Shown piece after piece: positions 35,755-47,267 of a DNA stretch of 64,000 bases. The translations under genes were made by a program, and so were the position numbers. How positions within the stretch are numbered: the stretch's first letter is position 1; each line of letters begins with the position of its first letter. The notes under the pieces are model-generated. The model ran no database searches. It worked only from the letters and a program-made list of their open reading frames with translations, and was not told where the DNA came from. Source of the stretch: Parvibaculum sp. (GTDB taxonomy: Bacteria; Pseudomonadota; Alphaproteobacteria; Parvibaculales; Parvibaculaceae); the NCBI GenBank assembly GCA_002694985.1, contig NZNS01000005.1, positions 292,986 to 356,985 on the forward strand, given 5' to 3'.

Positions 35755-35786
35755 CCCGTACGGAAGATACAGACATTTCCGCCGGG
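35755..35786 (+). other. Nested hairpin downstream of iteron element B
   Basis: CCCG (35755-35758) pairs with CGGG (35783-35786) and CGGAA (35761-35765) with TTCCG (35777-35781), giving a two-part stem that starts three bases after the CTTATCC box. The arrangement mirrors the hairpin beside element A although the sequence differs. It could be the 5' part of a small RNA. Confidence 0.4.
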
Positions 35787-35863
35787 TAGCCGCACATCCC
35801 CCGAACCGGACAAAACCGGGGACAAGACCACGGGGATAAATTCCCGAAAGATCGAAGACCACC

Positions 35864-36931
35864 CTAGAGCGGTTGCGTGCGGAAGCCGATGTAGAGAAGG
35901 CCGATACCGCCCGCGACCGCCGCGAGCCAGACAAGCGCGCCGAGAACCGGGATCGAGATGCCGATCCAGACGAGCCCGGTCGCCAGCACGATGCCGACGA
36001 TGCGCCCAAGTGTTCCCCGGCCGAACTCGCCGATGCGGCTTGAAATGAAATCCCCGAAAGCGGCAAGCGTGGCAATGAGCCCGAAGACCATGCCGAGCGG
36101 CCAGAGCAGCAGCAGCAGGAAGGCGATGGGCAGGCCGACAATGGTGATGGCGGCGAGGAAGACGAGAATGGGCAGGCCGATGAGCCAGAGCAGGCCGAGC
36201 CCGATAGCGAGCGGCCACTCATCCGCCAGCCCCTCGCGCATCCGCGTCGTGGTGACGGGAGCGAGAAGCGCGAAGGCAATGGCAAGAACGCCGAAGAAGA
36301 CCGCGCCCGAAGCGGACATGTGATAGCCAGGTGCGGAAAGACCGGAATTATCTTCCCAGCGCTCCTGCATATGCTCGCGGCGCCATGTCTCGCGCATCTG
36401 TGCGGGGGGGGCGGACGGCGCGGGCCGCGCCTGTTCGACGCCGCGCCCCGACGCGAAATCCTCTCCGTTGATCTCGCCCTTCACTTCCGCGCCCTTGTCG
36501 ATCTGCGCGGCGGAGGGCGAGTAATAGGTGACGTCGCCGTCGATCTCGGCATCCGGCCCAAGCGAGAGGTCGAGGCCATAGAAGGTGACGTCGCCCTTCA
36601 CCTCGCCATTGATGAGGGCTTCCTGCGCGCGGATCGAAAGGTCGCCGTCGATCTCACCCTCGACGGCAACGCGGCGCGCCGTGATCCAGGCATCGCCCTC
36701 GATCTCGGCATCGTCTGTCAGAATGACGATGCGCCCGGCGGCGGTAAGCCCACCCTGCACCTTGCGGTCGAAGGTCAGTTCCTCGGCGGCAGCAAAGACA
36801 TCGTCCCCGTTCTGCCACTCGACGGCACGGCCCGAAAGCCCCTCCGGCGCGGCCTGCACAAGGGCGGGCGCGAACCCTGCGCCGATGAGCGTCATGAGAG
36901 TGAAAATCGCAACCCGGATGCCGCCGCGCAT
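35864..36931 (-). CDS. Bactofilin-like polymer-forming domain protein with C-terminal membrane helices
   Basis: 355-residue envelope protein: signal peptide (1-28, ending ALVQA-AP), then a repetitive beta-helix-like region with the bactofilin pattern of regularly spaced hydrophobics and GEIDGDL, GEVKGDV, AEIDGDV, AEVKGEI turns (about 60-165), a Pro/Arg-rich linker, then four or five hydrophobic helices. Resembles exported polymer-forming (DUF583-like) proteins of unknown function. Start at ATG 36931 after AGGAAACG. Monocistronic; convergent with lipB. Confidence 0.75.
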   Translation of the reverse strand: MRGGIRVAIFTLMTLIGAGFAPALVQAAPEGLSGRAVEWQNGDDVFAAAEELTFDRKVQGGLTAAGRIVILTDDAEIEGDAWITARRVAVEGEIDGDLSIRAQEALINGEVKGDVTFYGLDLSLGPDAEIDGDVTYYSPSAAQIDKGAEVKGEINGEDFASGRGVEQARPAPSAPPAQMRETWRREHMQERWEDNSGLSAPGYHMSASGAVFFGVLAIAFALLAPVTTTRMREGLADEWPLAIGLGLLWLIGLPILVFLAAITIVGLPIAFLLLLLWPLGMVFGLIATLAAFGDFISSRIGEFGRGTLGRIVGIVLATGLVWIGISIPVLGALVWLAAVAGGIGLLYIGFRTQPL

Positions 36932-37099
36932 TATCGTTTCCTTCCTGTCTCTGCCCCGGGGGTGACTATAGCGCGGGAGAGGCGCGGGAGACAGGGTTGG
37001 AGTCCTTCTTCGGCAGGCGCTTGATCTGCCGCCCCAAACCGCTTTCAGCGGTTTGCCCCTCCCCGAGGGGAGGGTCGGAAGAGACGTCTGCAATACTTC

Positions 37100-39115
<2,016 letters not shown>

Positions 39116-39124
39116 GGGCGCGCC

Positions 39125-40657
39125 TCAGAGCGGAATGTTGTCGTGCTTCTTCCACGGGTTCTCGAGTTCCTTGTGACGAAGGAGCGCGAGGGCCCGCGAG
39201 ATACGGGCACGCGTGGAATGCGGCATGATGACTTCGTCTATATAGCCACGTTCGGCCGCGACGAAGGGATTGAGGAAGCGGTCTTCGTAAGCCTTGGTAT
39301 GAGCCGCGATCTTTTCCGGGTCCTTGATGTCGGCCCGATGGATGATCTCAACGGCACCCTTGGCACCCATCACCGCGATTTCGGCGGTTGGCCAGGCATA
39401 GTTCAGGTCGCCGCGAATATGCTTGGAGGCCATGACGTCATAGGCGCCGCCATAGGCCTTGCGCGTGATGATGGTGACCTTCGGCACGGTCGCTTCCGTA
39501 TAGGCGAAGAGCAGCTTCGCACCATGCTTGATGAGGCCGCCATATTCCTGCGCCGTCCCCGGCAGAAAGCCCGGCACGTCCACGAAGGTGACGATGGGGA
39601 TGGAAAAGCAGTCGCAGAAGCGCACGAAACGCGCGGCCTTGCGACTGGCATCGCTGTCGAGCACGCCTGCGAGCACCATCGGCTGGTTCGCGACGATGCC
39701 GACGGTGCGGCCCTCGACGCGGGCAAAGCCGGTGATGATGTTCTTGGCGAAGCTCTCCTGGATTTCGAAGAAGTCGCTCTCGTCCACGACCTTCAGGATC
39801 AGCTCCTTCATGTCGTAGGGCATGTTCGGATTGGCCGGGATCAGCGTGTCGAGCGATTCCTCGATGCGCTGCGGGTCGTCGAAGAAAGGACGCTCGGGCA
39901 CTTCGTCCTTGTTGGAGAGCGGCAGGAAATCGACAAGGCGGCGGATCTGCGTCATCGCGATCACGTCATTGTCGAAGGCGCCGTCTGCAACCGAGGATTT
40001 TGTGGTGTGGATCGAAGCGCCGCCAAGTTCTTCGGAGGTGACGGTTTCGTTCGTCACCGTCTTCACGACATCGGGACCGGTCACGAACATGTAGGAAGTG
40101 TCGCGGACCATGAAGATGAAATCGGTCATGGCGGGCGAGTAAACATCGCCGCCCGCGCAGGGGCCCATGATGACGGAAATCTGCGGAATGACGCCGGAGG
40201 CCATCACGTTGCGCGTGAAGACCTCGCCATAGCCGCCAAGCGCATCGACGCCTTCCTGAATGCGCGCGCCGCCCGCATCGAAAAGGCCGATGATGGGCGC
40301 GCCGGTCTTCAGCGCCATGTCCTGCACCTTCGTCATCTTCCTGGCATGACTGCGCGAGAGCGAGCCGCCGAAGACCGTGAAATCCTTCACGAAGACGAAG
40401 ACGGGACGGCCATTGATCGTGCCCCAGCCGGTGACGACGCCGTCGCCGGGAATCTTCTGCTCGTCCATGCCGAAGTCGTGGCAGTCATGTTCGACGAACA
40501 TGTCGAACTCCTCGAAGGAGCCCTCGTCCAGCAGCAGCTCGATGCGCTCGCGCGCCGTGAGCTTGCCCTTGGCGTGTTGCGCGTCGATACGTCTCTGACC
40601 GCCGCCGGCTTTCGCCTCCTGCCGCCGCTCTTCAAGCCGACGAAGAATGTCCTTCAT
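39125..40657 (-). CDS. pccB: Propionyl-CoA carboxylase carboxyltransferase subunit
   Basis: 510-residue carboxyltransferase: [96 protein letters not shown] and [13 protein letters not shown] are the standard PccB blocks. First gene of pccB-pccA with a strong GGGGGCGGC ribosome site. The 255 bp upstream hold no gene and no clear operator. A regulator is not adjacent. Confidence 0.96.
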   Translation of the reverse strand: MKDILRRLEERRQEAKAGGGQRRIDAQHAKGKLTARERIELLLDEGSFEEFDMFVEHDCHDFGMDEQKIPGDGVVTGWGTINGRPVFVFVKDFTVFGGSLSRSHARKMTKVQDMALKTGAPIIGLFDAGGARIQEGVDALGGYGEVFTRNVMASGVIPQISVIMGPCAGGDVYSPAMTDFIFMVRDTSYMFVTGPDVVKTVTNETVTSEELGGASIHTTKSSVADGAFDNDVIAMTQIRRLVDFLPLSNKDEVPERPFFDDPQRIEESLDTLIPANPNMPYDMKELILKVVDESDFFEIQESFAKNIITGFARVEGRTVGIVANQPMVLAGVLDSDASRKAARFVRFCDCFSIPIVTFVDVPGFLPGTAQEYGGLIKHGAKLLFAYTEATVPKVTIITRKAYGGAYDVMASKHIRGDLNYAWPTAEIAVMGAKGAVEIIHRADIKDPEKIAAHTKAYEDRFLNPFVAAERGYIDEVIMPHSTRARISRALALLRHKELENPWKKHDNIPL

Positions 40658-40912
40658 GCCGCCCCCTCAATAACCGGACGAGCCACCCTCCCCTGAAGTT
40701 CGGGGGGGCGACCGGGAAATACTGGTATGAACGCCGGAATGCGGGGCTGGATTGAAGCGGCCCGCTGGCGCTGTCGCGGTCTCCGCGAAGCGACCTGAAT
40801 AGCACCGAAATCTCGTTTTTGCCAATGGCTTGGCCGCCATCACCATGGGTAGACCTCAAAGGCTATCGCTGCGCCCGCCAACGCTGCGTCAGGCGGCGGG
40901 GCGAGAACGGCC

Positions 40913-41719
40913 TCAGCCGAGAAGACGGATGAAACGGCCGGTTTCAAGCAGTTCGGAACGCCGCACGGCGAGTCTCGCCGCCTCTTCCTCATCATGGCCG
41001 CAAAGTTCCATCTGCCAATGCTCGTCCAGATGGGCGATATCGAAGGCCTCCTCCGGCGCGATCCGTCCCAATGTGACGGCAAGGCCGAGAATGGCGGACC
41101 CTGTCAGCGTCACCGCATTGTGGAGGGCGGCGAGGCGGAACGGGTCCAGCGCGCGCAGCGCCTCGCGATAGGCCTCCAGTGAGGCTTCGGGCTGCGCGAC
41201 ATGGACAATGCCGCTGGTGGAGGTGAAGGCGATGCCCTTCTCTGCCGCCCAGGCAAGGAGAGGATCCCAAAGCGCCGCCTGACGCGCGACGAGAACGTCG
41301 GGGTGTTCCGCGCGGTAGCACAGAAGATCCGTGCCGGCATAGGTGGCGAGTTCATCGATCACCGCCTCGCGGCGCGGGGCCACAAGGTCGACCGCGGTAT
41401 TGGCGAGCTTGGTGAGCCACATGGAGCGCGGGTCGATCTCGTCTTTCTGCGCCTCCCATTCGGCTGCGACGGCCTCCGCCAGCGCAAGGACGGGCACGGC
41501 AAGCGGACGCTTCGAGGGGGTCTTTACCGCGCGCCCGTCGAGCAGGATTGCATGACCTTCTTCGTGCGGGCCCGCCTCGGCTTTCTTGTAGAACCGTTTC
41601 GGCAGCTTGCGCTTCTCGCGACCCGGATGCGAGACCTGCTCATCCAGCGAGCGGTTGCGCGCGAGATCGAAAATCGCCGCGGTGGATTCGTCTTCGTTAT
41701 TGTCGTTGTCGCTGTTCAT
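40913..41719 (-). CDS. ATP12-family F1-ATPase assembly chaperone
   Basis: 268-residue protein of the ATP12 family, which in mitochondria holds the F1 alpha subunit before assembly; alphaproteobacterial homologues are presumed to do the same. Recognisable: KRFYKKAEAGPHEEGHAILLDGRAVKTPSKRPLAVP near the N-terminus, DPRSMWLTKLANTAVD, TDLLCYRAEHP and the C-terminal EEAFDIAHLDEHWQMELCGHDEEEAARLAVRRSEL. Last gene of the rarA operon; its ATG overlaps the AsmA stop (TGATG). Confidence 0.92.
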   Translation of the reverse strand: MNSDNDNNEDESTAAIFDLARNRSLDEQVSHPGREKRKLPKRFYKKAEAGPHEEGHAILLDGRAVKTPSKRPLAVPVLALAEAVAAEWEAQKDEIDPRSMWLTKLANTAVDLVAPRREAVIDELATYAGTDLLCYRAEHPDVLVARQAALWDPLLAWAAEKGIAFTSTSGIVHVAQPEASLEAYREALRALDPFRLAALHNAVTLTGSAILGLAVTLGRIAPEEAFDIAHLDEHWQMELCGHDEEEAARLAVRRSELLETGRFIRLLG

Positions 41720-43467
41720 CAGTTTCCGAATATGCCTTTACCGATATTCTCAAGCGTGTCGCCGATGCTTCTGGCCGCACCTTCCGCAGCGCCGCCGACC
41801 GTGCCCGCAATGCCGGAGGAATCCTTTGCCGCCGCGGCCGCCGCCCCACAATCGCCGCCAGAGGCAATGCTGTCCGAGCCTGCGCTCATCAGCGGCAATA
41901 GCGCGCCGATGCCACCCGTGAGCGCCGCGCCGCCGACGGCGGTGGCGACGCCGGTAACGACGCCCGTCCGGTCGAGGCCGGCGGTTGGCGCGGCCAGCGG
42001 ACCGGAAAGGCGGACGGGGAAAGCGAGACTGACAAGGCTGGCCTTTTTCGGCTTCGGCTTGAAAAGAAGGTCTATTCGCTCGCTCCCGAGATCGACCGTA
42101 CCGGAACCTGTGGTGATCAGACTGTCCGTTTCGAGCGCAAGCGCGGACGCCTTGCCAACACCGCGCGTAAAATCGAAACGGCTGATCGCGCAGACGAGCT
42201 TCGCCGTATCGCCGCTCTCACCCGACGGGATCAGCACCTTCACCAGATCGTCCGAAACGATGGCGAAGGCACGCGAATTGATCGTACCCCTGCCGATAAC
42301 GAGATTGGTCTGGCCACCGAGCGAAGCGGCGATCGCATGCAGGGACTTGCCCTGACCGTTCAGCTTCGCGCCGAAATCGGCCCGCGCATTCAGCATTGTG
42401 GTGAGATCGAGATCGGCGAGAAGTTTGCCGAGATCGAAATTCGCGGCATCCGCATCGATCGAGACGCTGCCCTTCGCCCCATTGGCATTGAGCGCGAGCT
42501 TTACCGGCGTGCCGCGATACTTCGCGGTAAGCGGCGCGGCGAGCTTGCCGCCATCGATCTTCACCGGGAGCTTCAGTTCGGTAAGAACCACATTGCCATA
42601 GCGCAGTTCGCCCAGTGCAAATGAGAGGTCGGCGTCGAGCGCGGTCAGCCCGTCCAGCGGCAGAGGCTCCTTGCTGAAGAGCGGCCCGCCTTTACCCGAA
42701 CCGCCTCCTTTCAGGAAAGGCGTAACGTCGAACGCCTCACTTGTGAGCGCGCCGGTCAGACGCGGCTTGCCCGTCATGTCGAGCGCGAGATCGCCACCGA
42801 CGCTCGTGCCCGCGACGGTGAGCGTCGCATCCCTGAGCGCGGCCTTTTTCGTATCGCCCTCGACATCGGAGGCAAAGGAAACGGGAGAACCGTTCACCTC
42901 GCCCTCGATAACGGCGTGGAAGCCGTTGCCCTTCGCCGCAAGCGTCACTTCCACGAAGGCCGCTTCCGACACCTGCCCCGTCTCGCCATCCCGATAGGCG
43001 AGATGGAAATCGGAAACATTCAGTTCCGGCACGCTGGCGAGCGACATACCCGCACCGCTTTCCGTTTCCGGCTGCGGCGCGGCATCCCCGAACACCCAGT
43101 TACCCCGGCCCTTGCGATCCGTTTCAAGGAAGATATCCGCGCCCTCGATGGTGACGCTGCGCACATCGAGATTGCTCGAGAGGAGCGGCAGTAGCGCAAC
43201 CTGGAACTCGAGCTTTTCCGCCGTGAGCATTTGCGGCTTCGTGCCCCAGGCGGCATTGGAGAAACTGACATCCTCCGCGACGACCGTCGGCACGAGAGAG
43301 AAGCCGATATGCAGTGGGCCTTCAATCTTCAGTACGCGGCCTGTCGCTTGCCCGGCAGCGGCTTCGATCTGCGGGGCGAAACGGCCAAGATCGATCAGGG
43401 TCAGCGCATAAAGCGCACCCGCGAACAACAGAACGACTACAAGAACGATACCGAGAAATTTCCTCAT
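41719..43467 (-). CDS. AsmA-family envelope protein
   Basis: 582-residue protein with an N-terminal signal anchor (FLGIVLVVVLLFAGALYAL) and the AsmA start pattern VLKIEGPLHIGFSLVPTVVAEDVSFSNAAWG. The C-terminal part carries the second AsmA block (GTINSRAFAIVSDDLVKVL, GSGTVDLGSERIDLLFKPKPKK). Family members are thought to move lipids across the periplasm or aid outer-membrane assembly. Overlaps the HAD gene by 4 bp and the ATP12 gene by 1 bp. Confidence 0.88.
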   Translation of the reverse strand: MRKFLGIVLVVVLLFAGALYALTLIDLGRFAPQIEAAAGQATGRVLKIEGPLHIGFSLVPTVVAEDVSFSNAAWGTKPQMLTAEKLEFQVALLPLLSSNLDVRSVTIEGADIFLETDRKGRGNWVFGDAAPQPETESGAGMSLASVPELNVSDFHLAYRDGETGQVSEAAFVEVTLAAKGNGFHAVIEGEVNGSPVSFASDVEGDTKKAALRDATLTVAGTSVGGDLALDMTGKPRLTGALTSEAFDVTPFLKGGGSGKGGPLFSKEPLPLDGLTALDADLSFALGELRYGNVVLTELKLPVKIDGGKLAAPLTAKYRGTPVKLALNANGAKGSVSIDADAANFDLGKLLADLDLTTMLNARADFGAKLNGQGKSLHAIAASLGGQTNLVIGRGTINSRAFAIVSDDLVKVLIPSGESGDTAKLVCAISRFDFTRGVGKASALALETDSLITTGSGTVDLGSERIDLLFKPKPKKASLVSLAFPVRLSGPLAAPTAGLDRTGVVTGVATAVGGAALTGGIGALLPLMSAGSDSIASGGDCGAAAAAAKDSSGIAGTVGGAAEGAARSIGDTLENIGKGIFGN

Positions 43468-44189
43468 GGGTCATGTCCCTCCGGCGGCGGCTCCAGTGGC
43501 CCGTTCCCGGCCCGGCCCGGCCATATAGCCTCGACCGCGGGCGCGAGCGCCGCGAAATCCGAGATCACGAGATGCGCACCCGCCGCATCGAGCGCGGCGG
43601 GTTCATGATAGCCCCAATCGACGCCAAAGGCATGAGCCTCCGCCGCACGTGCCATCGCCATGTCATAGCTCGTGTCGCCGACAAGGATCGTGTTCGCCGC
43701 CTCTGCCCCGGCCTCGCGCATGGCGCGCAACAGCATTTCGGGGTGCGGCTTGGAGGGCGCATCATCCGCCGTCTGCAGCGTCACGAAATAGTCGCGCAAC
43801 CCGTGAAGCTCAAGGGCGTGGCGAAGACCGCGCTGCGACTTGCCGGTGGCGATGCCCAGCACCGTGTCGTCGCGGGCATGGAGCGCGTCCAGCGCCTCGC
43901 GCACACCGGGGAAAAGCGGCTCGGCGAGATCCTTGCGGGCGCGCAATTCATGGAAGGCACCCTTGTAGCTCTCGGTGACGCGGCGGCGGATCGCGAGATC
44001 GACATGCGGAACCAGCGTCTCGATCGCCTCATCGAGCGAAAGACCGACAATGGAGAGCACCTTTTCGCGCGGCAGGTTTTCAAGCCCATGCGCGTCGAAG
44101 GCATGGTTCATCGCGGCGACGATCATGTGCTGGCTGTCGATCAGCGTACCGTCGCAATCGAAGACGACAAGGCGGAGGGGGGAGGTCAT
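43464..44189 (-). CDS. HAD-superfamily hydrolase (phosphoglycolate phosphatase-like)
   Basis: 241-residue HAD-IA hydrolase. Nucleophile and acid Asp11 and Asp13 in VVFDCDGTLIDS, motif II near GIATGKSQ, motif III Lys in SKPHPEMLL, motif IV GDTSYDMAMA. A helical cap follows residue 20. The nearest named relatives are Gph-like phosphatases, but substrate cannot be assigned. Overlaps rluC and AsmA by 4 bp each. Confidence 0.9.
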   Translation of the reverse strand: MTSPLRLVVFDCDGTLIDSQHMIVAAMNHAFDAHGLENLPREKVLSIVGLSLDEAIETLVPHVDLAIRRRVTESYKGAFHELRARKDLAEPLFPGVREALDALHARDDTVLGIATGKSQRGLRHALELHGLRDYFVTLQTADDAPSKPHPEMLLRAMREAGAEAANTILVGDTSYDMAMARAAEAHAFGVDWGYHEPAALDAAGAHLVISDFAALAPAVEAIWPGRAGNGPLEPPPEGHDP

Positions 44190-45178
44190 TCTTCCAACCC
44201 CGCAAAGGCATCTTTCGCATCGCGCTCGTCGAAGCCGAGGAGTTTCCAGCTCGTCTTCATGTGCGGCGGAAGTTCGGCTTCGAGAAACAGGCGCCCGCCA
44301 TCGGGATGGGCGATATCAAGCGAGCGAGCGTGCAGGTGCAGCTTGCGCGGAATTTCGCCGCCCGGATGCGCATTGACGCCGCCATACTTGCCGTCGCCCA
44401 CGATAGGCGTCTCGATGGCCGAAGCGTGAACGCGGATCTGATGCGTGCGGCCCGTGAGCGGCATGAAGGCGACCCAGGCGAGTTTGTGCGCGGCGGTGGC
44501 GACGGTCGAGAAATGCGTGGCGGCATCGCGCGCGCCCTCCTCGCCCTTCTTCGCCGCAAAGACGCGCTCGGCGCGCGGCCCGCCCTGCTTGGTAAGGGCG
44601 AGATTGATCGTGCCCTGACGCGGGATGGGAACGCCGACGACAAGCGCCCAGTAAATCTTGCGCGCATCCTTCTGCTTGAAGGCCTTTGCAAGCGCGGCCG
44701 CCGCCTTCGCGGTGCGCGCCAGAACGAGGACCCCGGAGGTGTCGCGGTCGAGACGGTGAACAAGACGCGGACGCTCCTTCGCCTCGAAGGTGAGCGCGTC
44801 GAGCATACCGTCGAGATGGCGCTCGGTCTTGGTGCCGCCCTGCACGGCGAGACCGGCAGGCTTGTTCAGCACAAGGACGGACTTGTCTTTATGGATGACG
44901 CAGGCGCGGATTTCCTCCGCATCGGCGGCACTGACCGCACGCTCGGGCTTGGGCGCGGGCTTTGCCGTTTCCTCGCCGAGCGGGGGAATACGAACGACCT
45001 GCCCCGCGCCAAGACGCGCATTTGCCTTCACGCGCGCGCCATCGACACGCACCTGCCCCGTGCGCAGGAGCTTTTCGAGGCGGCCATGCGTGAGCATAGG
45101 GTAACGCCGCTTGAACCAGCGGTCGAGCCTGACACCGTCTTCTTCTTCCGTGACGCCGATCTGCGAAACTTCACTCAT
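44186..45178 (-). CDS. 23S rRNA pseudouridine synthase (RluC/RluD family)
   Basis: 330 residues: S4 RNA-binding domain (about 15-65) and a RluA-type catalytic domain with Asp144 in LVHRLDRDTSGVLVLARTAKAA. C-terminal PLTGRTHQIRVHA and GDGKYGG are standard. RluC is likeliest from length and position in the rarA operon, which is kept in Rhizobiales, but RluC and RluD targets cannot be separated with confidence here. Overlaps crcB by 4 bp. Confidence 0.9.
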   Translation of the reverse strand: MSEVSQIGVTEEEDGVRLDRWFKRRYPMLTHGRLEKLLRTGQVRVDGARVKANARLGAGQVVRIPPLGEETAKPAPKPERAVSAADAEEIRACVIHKDKSVLVLNKPAGLAVQGGTKTERHLDGMLDALTFEAKERPRLVHRLDRDTSGVLVLARTAKAAAALAKAFKQKDARKIYWALVVGVPIPRQGTINLALTKQGGPRAERVFAAKKGEEGARDAATHFSTVATAAHKLAWVAFMPLTGRTHQIRVHASAIETPIVGDGKYGGVNAHPGGEIPRKLHLHARSLDIAHPDGGRLFLEAELPPHMKTSWKLLGFDERDAKDAFAGLEE

Positions 45179-45558
45179 GCGGGAAACATTACCCTTGCGA
45201 TCCAGAGGCCGAGAAAGAGACCGGCGAGAGCCAGCACGACCGAGCCGCCAATATAAAGCACGGCAAGGCCCGTCTGTCCGCGCTCGATCATGTTGGCCGC
45301 GTCGAGCGAGAAGGCGGAGAAGGTCGTGAACCCGCCGAGAATGCCGGTGGTGACGAAGCTGCGCATCTCCGCCGAGGGCTCATATCTGAGCGCGAAGAAG
45401 CCGACGGCAAGCCCCATGATGAAGGAACCGATGACGTTGACGCCGAAGGTGCCCCAGGGAAAGTTGATGCCCAAAAGCCGCGCCATTTGCTGATTGAACA
45501 GATGACGGCTTGCAGCACCGATGGCACCGCCAATGGCGACCGCGAAAATGCTGTTCAT
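45175..45558 (-). CDS. crcB: Fluoride channel CrcB/Fluc
   Basis: 127-residue membrane protein with four helices that as an antiparallel dimer lets fluoride leave the cell. Conserved GGAIGAASRHL, WGTFGVNVIGSFIMG (the Asn of the fluoride path) and GGFTTFSAFSLD (Phe box) are present. ATG 45558 overlaps the rarA stop by 4 bp; the upstream Met at 45588 is less likely. No fluoride riboswitch precedes it, since it is internal to the operon. Confidence 0.95.
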   Translation of the reverse strand: MNSIFAVAIGGAIGAASRHLFNQQMARLLGINFPWGTFGVNVIGSFIMGLAVGFFALRYEPSAEMRSFVTTGILGGFTTFSAFSLDAANMIERGQTGLAVLYIGGSVVLALAGLFLGLWIARVMFPA

Positions 45559-46859
45559 GTCTCCCTCTCGTCCCGCAGCTTGTGCCAATAGGCAAGGCGC
45601 TTCGATATCTCACGCTCGAAGCCGCGTTCGACCGGCACGTAGAATTTCTGGCGTCCGACCTCTTCCGGGAAATAGTCCTGGCCGGAAAAGGCCTGCGGCG
45701 CGTCATGGTCGTATTCATAGCCCGAGCCATAGCCAAGCTCTTTCATGAGCTTGGTCGGCGCATTCAATATATGTGCGGGCGGAGCAACGGAGCCTGTGTC
45801 GCGCGCAGACCGCTTCGCCGCGCCGAAAGCCGCATAGGAGGCATTCGATTTCGGCGCCGTGGCGAGATAGATCGTGGCCTGCGCCAGCGCAAGCTCGCCC
45901 TCCGGCGCCCCGAGAAAATCGAACACCTCTTTCGCCGCGAGCGCCTGATGCACGGCTTCGGGGTCCGCGAGGCCGATATCCTCGATGGCGGCGCGCACCA
46001 GACGCCGCGCGATATAGAGCGGGTCTTCGCCGCCGACAAGCATGCGCGCGAGCCAGTAGAGCGCGGCATCGCAATCGGACCCCCGGATCGACTTGTGAAG
46101 CGCGCTGATGAGGTTGTAGTGCCCTTCCCGCCCCTTGTCGTAAAGCGGCGCGCGGCGCTGCACGGCGGCAACGAGCGCGCCCGTGTCGAAAGGCTCGGCG
46201 GGCTTGAGCGCATGAACCTCCTCGGCAAGATTAAGCGCGAAGCGGCCATCGCCATCCGCCATCGCACGGAGCGAGGCGCGCGCATCATCATCGAGCGGCA
46301 GCGGCTCTTCGTAAAAGGCTTCCGCACGCGAAAGCAGCTCTTCGAGCGCAGCATCGTCCAGCCTGTTCAGCACCATCACCTGCGCGCGCGAAAGCAGCGC
46401 CGCATTGAGCTCGAAGGACGGGTTCTCCGTGGTGGCGCCGACAAGCGTTACCGTGCCGTCCTCCATGACGGGCAGGAAACTGTCCTGCTGGGTGCGGTTG
46501 AAACGGTGGATCTCGTCCACGAAAAGCAGCGTGCCCTTGCCCGTGGCGCGGCGGCCGCGCGCCGCCTCGAAAATCTTCTTCAGATCCGCCACGCCGGAAA
46601 AGATCGCCGACATGGGCTCGAAGTGAAGCCCGACGCGATCCGCAAGAAGCCGCGCAATGGTCGTCTTGCCGGTGCCGGGCGGTCCCCAGAGAATGATGGA
46701 GGAAAGATGCCCCGCCGCGAGCATCCGCCCGAGCGGACCTTTCTCGCCCAGCAGATGATCCTGCCCCACGACCTCTTCGAGTGCCTTCGGGCGCAGCCGG
46801 TCCGCCAGGGGGCGCGGGGCTCCCTCATCCATGCCGGCGGCTTCAAAAAGACTGCTCAT
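45555..46859 (-). CDS. rarA: Replication-associated recombination protein RarA (MgsA)
   Basis: 434-residue AAA+ ATPase of the RarA/Mgs1/WRNIP1 family acting at stalled replication forks. Walker A GPPGTGKTT (59-67), Walker B LLFVDEIHRFN, sensor GATTENPSF and the C-terminal MgsA tetramerisation part (GSDCDAALYWLARMLVGGEDPLYIARRLVR) are all seen. First gene of the six-gene operon rarA-crcB-rluC-HAD-asmA-atp12, whose members all overlap by 1-4 bp. Divergent from bfd. Confidence 0.95.
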   Translation of the reverse strand: MSSLFEAAGMDEGAPRPLADRLRPKALEEVVGQDHLLGEKGPLGRMLAAGHLSSIILWGPPGTGKTTIARLLADRVGLHFEPMSAIFSGVADLKKIFEAARGRRATGKGTLLFVDEIHRFNRTQQDSFLPVMEDGTVTLVGATTENPSFELNAALLSRAQVMVLNRLDDAALEELLSRAEAFYEEPLPLDDDARASLRAMADGDGRFALNLAEEVHALKPAEPFDTGALVAAVQRRAPLYDKGREGHYNLISALHKSIRGSDCDAALYWLARMLVGGEDPLYIARRLVRAAIEDIGLADPEAVHQALAAKEVFDFLGAPEGELALAQATIYLATAPKSNASYAAFGAAKRSARDTGSVAPPAHILNAPTKLMKELGYGSGYEYDHDAPQAFSGQDYFPEEVGRQKFYVPVERGFEREISKRLAYWHKLRDERET

Positions 46860-46942
46860 GAGCGCTGTGTATCATGTTTTGGACGGCTTGCTGAGGCAGC
46901 CGCAAGACCGTTTTCAGGGCGTGGCCGCGCCCTGCGGCAAAA

Positions 46943-46985
46943 TGCGAGCGATTGTCACTCACAACGCTATTGCAAACTATTCGCA
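46943..46985 (+). promoter_or_regulatory. Two Fur-like boxes upstream of bfd
   Basis: TGCAAACTATTCGCA (46971-46985) is a near-perfect palindrome of the TGCRAA-N3-TTYGCA form, which I recall for alphaproteobacterial Fur-type boxes. A weaker copy, TGCGAGCGATTGTCA, lies at 46943-46957, 28 bp upstream. Both lie within 120 bp of the bfd start. They fit iron-responsive control of bfd (and perhaps of divergent rarA). A half-matching TCAAAAGCATTCGCA occurs again at 47296-47310 before bfr. Confidence 0.5.
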
Positions 46986-47060
46986 GAGCTGGCATATTTT
47001 CATTCTACCGTCGGGAATGGCGGGAAACAGGCGAAAACCGGGCCAGGAAACAGGCATCAG

Positions 47061-47267
47061 ATGATCGTTTGCGTGTGCAATGCCAAGAATTGCCGGACCG
47101 TGCGGGACGTCCTTGCAAACGCGCCGCATGTCGACACGCCCGCTGCCGCCCACCGCGCCATGGGCTGCAAGCCGCAATGCGGCCGCTGCCTCCCCACCCT
47201 TGCAAGCATGATCGAGGAAGTGCGGAACGAAACCGCCATTGCCTCCGCCCTCGCCGCCGCGGACTGA
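47061..47267 (+). CDS. bfd: Bacterioferritin-associated ferredoxin
   Basis: 68-residue [2Fe-2S] protein that docks on bacterioferritin and reduces stored iron for release. The cluster cysteines are Cys4, Cys6, Cys40 and Cys43 (VCVCN... PQCGRC). ATG at 47061 directly starts the motif MIVCVCNAKNC. It precedes bfr by 140 bp on the same strand, an arrangement that pairs storage with mobilisation. Confidence 0.95.
   Translation: MIVCVCNAKNCRTVRDVLANAPHVDTPAAAHRAMGCKPQCGRCLPTLASMIEEVRNETAIASALAAAD

Noticed and set aside
35470..35863. Short open frames in the lipB to bactofilin gap as small genes.
   Set aside because: No ribosome site, family resemblance or sensible composition; the gap is better explained by the iteron element and hairpins.
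40658..40912. A 75-codon frame upstream of pccB.
   Set aside because: It overlaps the pccB start on the same strand and has no recognisable sequence.
45175..45558. Fluoride riboswitch for crcB.
   Set aside because: crcB is an internal operon gene whose ATG overlaps the rarA stop, leaving no room for a leader.
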